Origin: Alnus glutinosa
Taxonomy: Eukaryota; Streptophyta; Magnoliopsida; Fagales; Betulaceae
DNA: 64,000 bases
NCBI RefSeq assembly: GCF_958979055.1
Contig: NC_084891.1
Span: 27,687,001 to 27,751,000 of the forward strand
Reading direction: 5' to 3'
Part shown: one piece after another, positions 1 to 9,773 of the stretch
Position numbering within the stretch: position 1 is the stretch's first letter
Layout of the letters: every line of letters starts with the position of its first letter
Made by a program: the position numbers and the translations under genes
Notes under the pieces: model-generated
Database searches by the model: none
Told to the model about the DNA's origin: nothing
Seen by the model: the letters and a program-made list of their open reading frames with translations, nothing else

Positions 1-439
1 GCCACAATAAATAAAAAAACAAATGCTCTTAAAAAGATGTAAATATCTTAAAACAAAAGCCATGATTCCGGCATCCAGGAAGAGAGAAAAACACTCAACA
101 AATTAAGGAACCATTGCGATCTGTTTATTTTGGACAAGACATTCGGTCGAGATATCTTTTAGGAATCATCTTTTAACAGTTTTAACGGCTAACTGTTGAG
201 GTAACCAGAGACAGCCCTTGCATAGAAAATGTAAACCGGACAAAATCCTGAAAACTAGTGCAGACTGGTAACTTGAATGAGAGACAGAGTAAGAAAAAGG
301 GGTAACAACCCAGATAATCTTAATTAATATTAGTTCTCCCACAGGGTACATTGGTACAACTGATCCACACCAGTGTGAGAAAAATTCCATACTCTCAAGA
401 TTTACAAATCTAAACCCAGATACACACAATATTCATGGG
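1..439. other. Intergenic, nothing recognised
   Basis: AT-rich sequence lying downstream of the SAUR gene, whose stop codon is at 617-619. An 87-codon open frame on the minus strand (166-429) has no recognisable domain and is probably chance. Confidence 0.5.
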
Positions 440-444
440 TTTTT

Positions 445-475
<31 letters not shown>

Positions 476-476
476 G
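440..476. repeat. T15/G22 double homopolymer
   Basis: A run of about 15 T is followed directly by about 22 G. It lies about 140 bp beyond the SAUR stop codon, so it may fall in or near that gene's 3' UTR, where the transcript would read C22 then A15. Run lengths this long are prone to sequencing error. Confidence 0.9.
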
Positions 477-616
477 TCAGAGTCTAAAATAAGAACCCTT
501 TCAAGTAAAAAAAAAAACTATATAGAGAAAAATAGAACAGAGAAGCAATGGAAGCAGCTTCATCTCTAATTAGCCATTTTCTCCAAAATAAAATAAAATC
601 TACGGCTGCCTAATCT

Positions 617-937
617 TCATCTGAGCATGGATGTTAGAGACTGAAAAACAACTTCTTCGCAAGGGATTGTGAGACCCATCTCGTGGTTGAAGCCAAATTC
701 TTCTTCGGCCTGCTGCAGAAGGATTTGGAACTCAGGACGAGTTAAGTAGGAGATTGGGACAATGTATCTGCTTCTGTTCTCTCCAACATATACAACGAAA
801 TGACCCTTTGGCACGTCCAAAGGAAGGCCTTGTTCATCGTAGCCTTGTTGTTGTTTCTTTCCCAAGCTTGAGCACCTATTGAGAATTTGCTTCAGTATGG
901 CTGCTTGAGGCAGTTTGTTTGATCTTTTGATAGCCAT
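617..937 (-). CDS. SAUR family auxin-responsive protein
   Basis: Single-exon gene for a 106-aa Small Auxin Up RNA protein. The family is plant-specific. Members usually act near the plasma membrane by inhibiting PP2C-D phosphatases, which activates the proton pump and promotes cell expansion. Seen here: a basic N-terminus with [12 protein letters not shown], a Q/G-rich linker, then the SAUR core from about residue 41 containing [38 protein letters not shown] and LTIPCEE. Intron-free structure and length are typical. The start is the only Met that includes the conserved N-terminal helix. The core resembles the SAUR50-type group most, but the exact subgroup is not certain. No TGTCTC auxin element was seen in the nearest 300 bp upstream. 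Confidence 0.95.
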   Translation of the reverse strand: MAIKRSNKLPQAAILKQILNRCSSLGKKQQQGYDEQGLPLDVPKGHFVVYVGENRSRYIVPISYLTRPEFQILLQQAEEEFGFNHEMGLTIPCEEVVFQSLTSMLR

Positions 938-1022
938 TTTTGGGGGAGCAATGAAGTTGTTGGGTAAGAGCTAGGGAGAGGACAGAAATGGTGGTGTGAA
1001 GGGCTGAGGGGTGGTGTGTGTA

Positions 1023-1032
1023 TGTATTTATG
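1023..1032 (-). promoter_or_regulatory. Possible TATA box of the SAUR gene
   Basis: On the minus strand this reads CCATAAATAC, a weak TATA-like match about 85-95 bp upstream of the SAUR start codon. The position is plausible for a short-leader gene. Assigned from position and similarity only. Confidence 0.35.
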
Positions 1033-1099
1033 GTGAGAGTGTGAGACTTGGGAGAAGAGAGAGAAACAAAGTCATGTGGGGTTGTGGGGGCAAATGACA

Positions 1100-1950
1100 A
1101 ACCTTTGGGTGTTTTTGTGAGATCAAGGACATGTTGAAAGCCAACCCCATTGGGTTAACTCCCCACTGTTGCCCTTCAAAAGGACAACTTGGTCCCTCTC
1201 CCTCTCTCTCTAGCTTCAACTTCCAAGTAATAAATGTTTCCTTTTACTTATTTTACTTTAATTCTCTTTTTGGGGACTATTTTTTGCATTGGGGAGAAGA
1301 ATAAAAGAGGGGTGCTAGCATATTTTATCATTTTATTAAAAAAAACAAATAAAGTAGACGTAACATTCAATGGTGATTTTTACCTCACGTCAGAAAATGA
1401 ACACTTAAAATATTTATAGCATTTTTAAAAAAGAAAATACTCATCCCGGGAATAGTTGTACCCAATATCTCTTCATGAAAGTGCTTTACAGAAACTTTGC
1501 ACCTTACAATTTTCCCTTGTTTGCTGTTGAACTCAATTTTTTTCTTCTGTTAGAGATACTCTAGCTTTTCTAGTTTCCAAGATCGGTTTTGCTATGTCCC
1601 CCTCTTTTGGGGTTATTTGACACAATCTTTCACTAACTTGTTTCAGCCTTGAAATTACCCCCCACGCACTACTAGTACTGCACTTGTAACTTTTCCTACA
1701 TTATTCTCTCTTTTGTTTTTTGTTTTTTTATTATTATTATTATGAATAAGAAATTTATTAACACCTAAACACATAACAGAAACACTTCAGCAAAGCTCCC
1801 CCTTTTTCAAGTTACTCACAGAGTCACGGGTAGCATACTGACCATAAAATAATATGATCTCCTCCACTAGTATTGGTAATTTTCAGTTAAAAATTTGTCT
1901 CACATCGACTACTACTGTTATCGTTCCAGTATCTAGCAAGTCCCGAGATG
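1100..1950. other. Intergenic, SAUR upstream region
   Basis: Upstream DNA of the minus-strand SAUR gene, with a CTCTCT run near 1197-1212 and A/T-rich tracts. No further gene or element was identified. Confidence 0.5.
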
Positions 1951-1953
1951 TTC

Positions 1954-2261
1954 GGTTTTGTTTGGCAAATGTTTGTACAGGATAGAGTAATGGATTGTTA
2001 ATTTTAGAATTAATAAAAAATGGTGATATGATATAGAGTAAAAAAAAAAATTGTATAGAAAAATAAAAAAATTTGTATTATAATAAATTTTTTTATTTGA
2101 ATAATAAAAAAAAGTTATTGATGTAATAAAAAAAAGTGAAAAAATAAAAGTATTTTGACGTGAATTGTTATTAGAAAATGTGAAAATGTAAAAAAAAAAA
2201 AATAAATAACGAATAGTACATAGCACTATCGTGTTCATACTGGCAATTGCCAAACAAGGCC
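1954..2261. mobile_element. AT-rich MITE-like element
   Basis: The left end GGTTTTGTTTGGCAA is matched in inverted orientation by the right end, whose reverse complement is GGCCTTGTTTGGCAA. The roughly 280-bp interior is almost pure A/T and non-coding. The ends resemble non-autonomous DNA transposons with a GTTTGGCAA terminus. No convincing target-site duplication was found, so the family is not assigned. Confidence 0.5.
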
Positions 2262-2269
2262 GAAGAAAC

Positions 2270-3906
2270 TTCCTAGCTAATTTCCCCCCAGGGGTCCTTC
2301 TTCTTATTCAACGATCAATAATAATAAGTGTACTGAGAGGTACGGCAACTTGCTGCTGTTGTTGTTTTGTCATCTTGATTGTTGGGCTTCTGAATTCTGA
2401 TTCTGCAGACAATAGTGACAGAAAGTGCAGCATTTTTTTTCACAGGTAGACATCCCACGCTCCTCGCATCTTGACCACTCCAAAAATAATTTTAGAGGTC
2501 TTTGCTGTCATAGTAATTTGAGAGCAGGGCTGGAACGGAAACCAGAAATTGTGATAGGGGTCAAATTATAGACAGACTTCTTTTTAGAGGTCAAAATTAT
2601 AAAAGTTATATATTTTTAAAGAATTTTTAAAACTCAGCCCCCAAGGTAAAGCATGGTTCCTACTTCGTCCCATGTTTGAGAGCTTATTTCTTTAACCCTT
2701 TTTGTGTATCTCTGGGAAATTCCCCTTGGACCAAGATAGATACGGAAAATCTTATAAAAAAGAAGAAGAAGAAGAAGAAGATAGATACGGAAAATCTAAG
2801 TACAGACGGTAGGAGGTAGCATACACATAAGCATGATATCTTGAGATATTTCTTACACAATGACATGCAATGCTTTAGAAAGAGAGGGGATTCCGGAATT
2901 ATTTATACCTCAATTAAGTCATTTATCGATATCGATATCTATTTCCATTTTCCTATATTCTAATTTATTATAAATTTTTTATTTTACATTTTAGATTGTC
3001 GATCATTCATTTAAGATTATTATTTTATATATTAGGAGATCAATTGTATGTAAGAGTGACAATTCATGTTCGCATGTTAAATTCGAATCGTATCAAGACA
3101 TGGGGTATAATATTATATAAGTCAACTCTAATCCGACTCGTTTAATTAAACGAGCCAAACATCTCAATTGAATTTTTTTCTAGTTCGCAAATCGTGTCAA
3201 AAGTTGTCAGCATTTATGTTACATATTGGGTTCGAATCGTATCGAAACATGAGTATAAGGCTATATAGACTAATCCTAGTCTAACCCATTTAATTAATTA
3301 ATCAATAAATCATATCTTTTAACTATAATATGCTAATTTCATATTAAATTCACGTCAAATTTACCGATCACATAAAAACAAAAAAATTTACCTACCCTAA
3401 TTGCATGTGGTCCTCCTAAATTCCTAATAGTGGCACCAAAATAGAGGAGGGAGATGATATGACATAATTTTGGAAATGAAATGGGAACCGAACCAAAATA
3501 GCAGAGGTGTCTTTGATAGTAGCTAGGTTGGGTAATGGGTAGCATGCAGAATAGGTAGCAACTCATTTGGTTGTAGGGCAAGAAAGTTTTTTTCACAGTT
3601 AATGCACAACGTTAATATACGGCCAGTCCGGCCAGTCCGGCCTGTCCTCTTTCCGCTTTCCTCGTCTTCGTGGTTCATCCCCCGCCAGTACGTACCCTCA
3701 TATTGTAGGTGTATTATACGACACGTTATTTAGGTTTCTTTTGTGTCATTTTAAAATTATTATTAAATTTATGAAAAATTATTATTAGATTTTAATTTAA
3801 TAATAATTTTAAGAGTTACGTCAATTTTAAAAAGGATACAATGAAGACATATGGTGACATATAACATTATTCATATTATATATACCTTTAAAAAAATAAT
3901 ACTAAT
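2270..3906. other. Intergenic with degenerate dispersed repeat
   Basis: AT-rich DNA with a (GAA)n run near 2762-2780. At about 3045-3300 two related segments contain the words TTCGAATCGTATC and TTTAATTAA. Similar wording recurs in divergent form at about 17345-17640, suggesting an old dispersed repeat. No gene was recognised. Confidence 0.4.
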
Positions 3907-3915
3907 TCATTTAAT

Positions 3916-4556
3916 GGTTAAATATCCCATTGGTACTTAAGTTTTAAGACATTTTAAATTTAGTACCTGAGTTTTATTTTGTATCATAGGTAGTACCTGA
4001 GTTAAGGGTAAAAACTTAGTTAGTACCTTTGTTAGATTTTCCGTCCAAATTTTAACGGTCCGCCACATGTTAACCTCGCCTTATATATAAAAAATAATAA
4101 TAATAAAAACTAAAATTCCTTAAAAATTTATTTAAAAAAAAAGAAAAAGAAAAAGAAGAAGAAGAAGAAGAGGGGTGCCGGTCTGGGGTGGCCGAACATG
4201 GCAAAAAATGAACCACCCCCAAGGCCCAAAACCCAAAACAACTTAATGAGGGTGGCTGGCTACCCCCATGGCGGCCAAGGCTCTCTTTTTCTTTTTTTCA
4301 ATTTTTTTTTTATATTTCTTTTTAAAAAAATTATTATTTTTAAAGATTTTTAGTTTTTTTTTTTTATATATATAGTGTCACGTGTCAACCGCTGAGGTTG
4401 ACACGTGTCAGGCTGTAAAAATTTGGATGAAAAATCTAACAGAGGTACCAACTGAGTTTTTATCTCTAATTCAGGTACCATTTGTGATACAAAATAAAAC
4501 TCAGGTATTAAATTTAAAATGGCTTAAAACTCAGGTACCAATGGAGTATTTAACCC
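3916..4556. mobile_element. Long-TIR MULE-like MITE, copy 1
   Basis: An element of 641 bp with inverted repeats of about 190 bp at each end (left arm about 3916-4085, right arm about 4375-4556). The near-duplicate flanks TCATTTAAT (3907-3915) and TCATTTTAT (4557-4565) differ by one base and fit a 9-bp target duplication of Mutator type. The interior carries GC-rich words such as GGGGTGGCCGAAC. No transposase frame is present, so it is non-autonomous. The arms match those of the element at 16359-17244. Confidence 0.8.
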
Positions 4557-4644
4557 TCATTTTATATATAAACTTGAATGGTATAAAAATAGGTAAGGGA
4601 AAAATTTAAAACTTAATTGTATAAAAATAGGTAAAATAAATAGT

Positions 4645-5118
4645 AAGAGAAAACTTCATTTACCATCTTTGATCTTTTATCATTTTTGCAATTATATCTT
4701 TAAACTTTAAAAAATATCAATTTGGTGTATTAATCTTTTAATTTTTTTCAATTTCAACAATCGGTTGTTAAATCATGTTAAAATTTCCAAAATGCCCTAG
4801 TGTTTTTTTTTTCTTAAAAAAAATTATATATAAAAAATTTCAAAGATTCGGGCATGAATATTTTTGCAAATTCCATTAAATCCTAATCAACACCTAAATC
4901 CTTGCAATTACTTTCTCTTTTTTTTTTTTCTAAAAAAACAAAATACTAGTATTTTAAGAATTTTGACACCCCTCCGTTAAGATTTAACGGAAAATTATAA
5001 TAGGTGGTTGAAATTGAAAAAATAAAATAAAATATTGATATACTAAATTGACATTTTTAAAAGTTTAAAGATATAAAAAAAAAAAATTAAAGATGATAAA
5101 TTAAAGTTTCTTAAATAA
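4645..5118. mobile_element. Probable degenerate TIR element
   Basis: The left segment AACTTCATTTACCATCTTTG is matched in reverse complement by the right segment reading ACTTTAATTTATCATCTTTA. Similarity continues inward for roughly 100 bp through TATATCTTTAAACTTT. The arms are diverged, the interior is non-coding, and the target duplication is unclear. Confidence 0.5.
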
Positions 5119-5129
5119 TTAAGGAATGA

Positions 5130-6320
5130 ATATCTAACCAGCCCTGTACCTTTAGGGCTACCATGCACACATGCCTATTCCCTCTATCAAGTATCAACAA
5201 TGGCTGACCACAGCGGCTGAGTCAATTCAAAAGCTAATTAAATATGACGTTGAAAAATCCCTTGTGGTTTTTCAGACTCTAAAATATTGTAATTCAACTA
5301 ATTTAAGTTTCGGATTTAAGAAGATTTTAAATCTAAATTTAAGATTTCTATCATTTTTTTTTATTATTATTATTTCAAATAAGTACTTGAAGTTGAACCT
5401 GAAATGTAAGTCTGAAAGTAGTGAACTGGTTCACGGTCTTCATGAAAAGCTAGCACCATGTTCTATGAAAGATATTGGTCGGCGAATTGAAGGATAAAAA
5501 TAGAGCAGTCTGAACAGAGGAATAGGAAAGTGGACCCTCTCTGTTCTCATCCAAACGTAACAAGCTATATAGAATCAAGGCAAATTTGAAGGCGTAGAAA
5601 ATGACCCTTCTGTTTACGCACATGAAGGCCATCTTACTTTTGTCCCAAAATCTATGGTAAAGACAACATGTATAGTAATTAAGGACTTGACATGAGTGCA
5701 CAGCCGCCTCTTAATAAGAATGTGCTTAAGAGTTTTAACATTTAAACTGCTTTTTGATTTCTTATCTAAATACACTCTATAATAGCTTTTATTATCTTCC
5801 TCTGTATTAATTAAATATTATTTTTTAAATTTAAGTTACTACTTATCCTCACATTTTTCACAAAAAATTCCAACACAATTTTTAATAGAAGCCAAAGAGA
5901 AGAAAGGGAAGCTCTTTTGGTTCCCTATAGTAAAACTGTAACATACTCGATGCTTGAGAAATCAATATGATATCTGCTGCAAATGTTAAGGCCAGATATA
6001 CATAGAAAAAGAGAAGAGAAAAAATCACGTGGATGTGGACCTTATAGAGACAACGAATTTGAACGAAACGTAAACATGTTTAAACTCGGAATACATAGAA
6101 AAAACTTGACACCGACTAGACGAACTATTTGTGTGGTACAAATCCTTCAATCAGCTGCCTAGAGCTTTACTATATATGTCGATCGTTGAATCAAGGGCAT
6201 GGCCTACAACCGGCTTCATGAACTTTATGTAACATATTTCAAGCCACACGTACAGTAAGGTATTAGCAACATCTTTTCAAACCTAACGTGCAAACTCTGC
6301 CATAAATCAAGAAGAAATAC
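5130..6320. other. Intergenic, nothing recognised
   Basis: AT-rich DNA with scattered short open frames (for example 5171-5497, plus) that show no domain and include long T-run translations. No RNA gene or transposon boundary was seen. Confidence 0.4.
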
Positions 6321-6323
6321 AAG

Positions 6324-6439
6324 TGTAATGGCCCCATTACAGCTCACCGCGCGTGGTCCGTAGGAGTCCGGAGCACCCAAGGACCTCAGGGAAGTACGTA
6401 CCTCAACGATGGGTACCTCGGCACATGTACTGCATTACA
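6324..6439. other. GC-rich block with TGTAATG/CATTACA ends
   Basis: A 116-bp island, clearly richer in G+C than its surroundings, starts TGTAATG and ends CATTACA, so the ends are inverted copies. The terminal TG...CA would fit a short LTR, but no target duplication or partner copy was seen. Identity unknown. Confidence 0.25.
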
Positions 6440-6817
6440 TCCAGGGAAACCATGGCGTCAGATTCTAATTGGCGTGCAAACATAAATGACCCACATTATC
6501 GCTAGGGTTACGGAACAACCCTTCTATTCAGAGGGTCCAAGCTGGGTTGGTTGATTTGCACATGAATCACCCGAACTCAACCGTTCGCATTTGGAGGCAT
6601 AAATGATAAATGAAAGTACGATCAATGCCATACATTATTGATTGAGATTAGTGGTATTATGTACCTTTTAGTACAAGTCATTTACAAACTCACACGATAA
6701 TTGTTATGCACGCCCGTCAATTTATTAAAATTGGTCGTACTTTATTCAGAGATAAAATGTGGTATTTATCTCTGTAAAATGTGAATTGTCAAGTGAGTTT
6801 ATAAAAACTACCAAGCA

Positions 6818-7145
6818 TTTTTTACTGTCCCCTAAACTTTATAAATCTGCAATATGAGATTTTGATTTTTCAACCTTCAATCACTGCCTATTGTTTAATT
6901 TTGTTCGTTAAACGACTAACATGTCAATGTCCCTTCTACCATCCATAAAATTTATGTAAGTTCAATTATGCCTTTAGTTAAAAAAATAAAAATAAAAATT
7001 CATTTAAGTAAAAAATTAGAAAGAAAAATGATTTAACAAAAGAACATGACGGAAGGGATCGGAGTTATTAAAAGAGGTTAAAAGATTGGAATCTCATATT
7101 ACAAATTTTTAAGGTTTAAGGGGAAAATAGATTGAGTTTTTTTTT
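6818..7145. mobile_element. Probable MITE with diverged inverted ends
   Basis: The left end includes TCCCCTAAACTTTATAAAT and AATATGAGATTTTGAT. The right end in reverse complement reads TTCCCCTTAAACCTTAAAAA then AATATGAGATTCCAAT. The arms are about 70-100 bp and the interior is non-coding. No clear target duplication was identified. Confidence 0.5.
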
Positions 7146-7338
7146 TTAAAAAAAAAAAAGAAGTAAAAAAATAGCCTAACATTTTTATGTAGGCGCGCAT
7201 TATGAGCCTCAACAACAAAGAAAGTCAAATAATCTCCCTAGCTAAAAAGGCACTGTACATTCATTACCATTAAAAAGAATAACTGTAATCCAACTACTCT
7301 TTGTTAAATTGTTATATAGATTCACATAGATCCGGAGA

Positions 7339-7341
<3 letters not shown>

Positions 7342-7372
<31 letters not shown>

Positions 7373-7415
7373 AGAAGAAGAAGAAGAAGAAGAAGAAGAA
7401 GAAGAAGGAGGAAGA
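7342..7415 (+). repeat. A29 followed by (GAA)n
   Basis: A run of about 29 A leads into about twelve GAA repeats. Translated frames through it (poly-Lys, poly-Arg, poly-Leu) are artefacts of the repeat. The A-run followed by a derived trinucleotide repeat is typical of an old poly(A) tail, but no retroelement body was recognised beside it. Confidence 0.9.
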
Positions 7416-7619
7416 GAGTAAACTTGAATGGGGGAATATGTTTTGTGATTAGACTACCGGTCGGTGAAAGTAGCGACCACAACTGGCCTAATGGGAGTCT
7501 AGGGCCATGAGTCATACCTAGGTAAACACTAGGCATGTGATCATCTGGGGACAAAAATAGAGACTGATAAAATGTTAAATCGAACACTTCTTGAGGTAAA
7601 AAAAAGAAGTTACTATTTA

Positions 7620-7622
<3 letters not shown>

Positions 7623-7653
<31 letters not shown>
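7623..7653. repeat. (AT)n microsatellite
   Basis: Perfect TA dinucleotide repeat of about 30 bp. Confidence 0.9.
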
Positions 7654-7656
<3 letters not shown>

Positions 7657-7659
7657 ACT

Positions 7660-8384
7660 TACATTTGAGTTTAGACCGTTTATGAAAAAGTGAGATTTAA
7701 TATGTAAAATATTTAATTTAAATAAAAATAAGTTGTAGAGTAAAGATTTGAATTCAAAATTTTTGTTTTAATATATTATTAAATCACTAATTATCACAAA
7801 AAATGTAAATTGATAGGAAATGTGCATAATATAAGTTTCAAACATTCATGATCTAGATGTGAATAAGTCAAATTATTTATCCATAAGACTATTAGTAAAC
7901 TAAAGACATTCCACTAAAAATATTATTGTTATTGATTCAACTCATATTATCCAAGAAATAGACCCAATTGGATCCCAAATTGACGGGTTAGTGTGAGCTT
8001 ATCTATGCAATTATGCTCTATTCAAATAATAATTCATTTTCTGAAAGATCTCGACTTTCTTGCTTTGGTGGGTCTTCAAAATCCTTTTGATGACCTATGT
8101 TATATTGAAGAAATATCTATATGATTTGATGGATTGCATAAAGCCCAAGATAGCAATAGAACTGAAAAGAAAAAAAAGTATACAAAAAGACAGGTCTTCC
8201 CTATTATATTAAGAGACGAATCCTCTTTAGTTGAAACCAATTTGAGATTAGTCGGTCCTTTATATAAGTGGAGGGCAAAATTATCTTTTTACTTATAAAG
8301 GATCGGCTCATCTAGTTGAAATCAACTGGAGAGGATCCAAATCCATTATATCAATAATATTTTGATATCAAATTTACACCAAAC
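7660..8384. other. Intergenic, nothing recognised
   Basis: AT-rich single-copy-looking sequence without a supported gene or repeat boundary. Confidence 0.4.
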
Positions 8385-8455
8385 AAGGTAAGGTAAGGTA
8401 AGGTAAGGTAAGGTAAAAGTAAAAGTAAAAAGTAAAAAGTAAAAAGTAAAAAGTA

Positions 8456-8490
<35 letters not shown>
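8385..8490 (+). repeat. Compound pentamer/hexamer repeat ending in A29
   Basis: About six AAGGT units grade into GTAAAA and then GTAAAAA units and end in a run of about 29 A. The stepwise change of unit suggests slippage from an A-rich tract. Confidence 0.9.
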
Positions 8491-8492
<2 letters not shown>

Positions 8493-9773
8493 AGGTAATG
8501 TCCAAACAACTGATTGAGGAACCGTCTTCAAGGGACTGATATGTAAGAATATCCAGCATATATTAGCCTGCTGACTAAACCCTTTAAAGATCAGGTACTG
8601 GCCCGTGGCCTCTTGTCTCATGCAAAAACAAAAGCCCAGATAGAGGCCCATCCCCAGTTAGGGGTTGGGAGTGAATACACTGAATAGGAATATAGGATCA
8701 TGAGATCGTCTATATATAGAGATGTTCATATAAATTGGAAACCTTGAAGGATTTCACCTTTGTTCAAATCCAAAAAGTTTAACGACTCTGCACGAAAGTA
8801 CATGCATAATTGAAGCCCATTTGAGATTATGGAAGGCTCAATGGGCCATGGCTCGATTCATAAACTTAGAGGTAGTTTTTTGAATGGTCCAGATGTGACT
8901 TACTCTCTTTTTCTCTTAAAATATTTGAAATTAAATTTGAATTGGTGTACTGTAGGTGCTTTTTTTATAGTGCCTAAGCCAAATCTGGGCCTGAAACGTA
9001 AAACCTGCACCCAGCCCACCAATGTGGTCTCGCTTGACCCAACTCAAACTAATTTCATCAATATTGTTTATAAAGGAAAATGTAAAAGAAGTGTTTAGGA
9101 AATAACAAATTTCAACAATATCCACAATCTCAATAAACTGATAAAAATTTATTTATTTTATAATTTCTTTATAAAAAAAAACTGGGCATCCTAACTGTAG
9201 GAGTACATGCATATTTGGCAATCAAGATAGGATAAAATTTTTCTCTATATTAGGTCGGAAGAAAAGTTAGATGCATTTTAGACACATGTTAATTTAATAG
9301 ACTGAATTTGAAGAAATTCCTCAAACCCAAATCAAGAGAAAACTAACCATCAAGAAAAACGTTGGGTAAAAATTTGAGCAGAGAAAACATCAATTTTCTT
9401 TTTTCTTTTTTCTTTTTACTTTTTTCCAGCAATATGGAGAGCCGCAGAAGTAATTTTTATTTTTATTTTTTTGGAATATATCCGTTCACTTAAGACACTA
9501 AAAAGATTACGTGCATACCAAACATGACCTACTAAAAAATGAAGCCCAACAACACCAATAGTCAAAGAGAAGAAGTTTACAGGAATACTAGAACACAATC
9601 ATTCTCAGTCTAGCATCTTGCCTGTACTGATTTGAAATAGTGCTGCTCCTTGGTCCCTACTACAATGCTCTTCTCCCGCTTGAATTAACTTGCCATTTAT
9701 CCCATAAGAAAATGGGGGGAAAAAGAAAAAGAAAAAGAAAAGTTATCAACTGGCCAAAACCTCTGGTACAGAT
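8491..9773. other. Intergenic and 3' flank of ATP sulfurylase
   Basis: No gene recognised. The part next to 9774 should hold the 3' UTR of the minus-strand ATP sulfurylase gene. Pyrimidine and purine runs occur near 9396-9425 and 9720-9742. Confidence 0.4.

Noticed and set aside
7301..7587. Frames with poly-Lys/poly-Arg or poly-Leu/poly-Phe
   Set aside because: Artefacts of the A29-(GAA)n tract, with no domain outside it.
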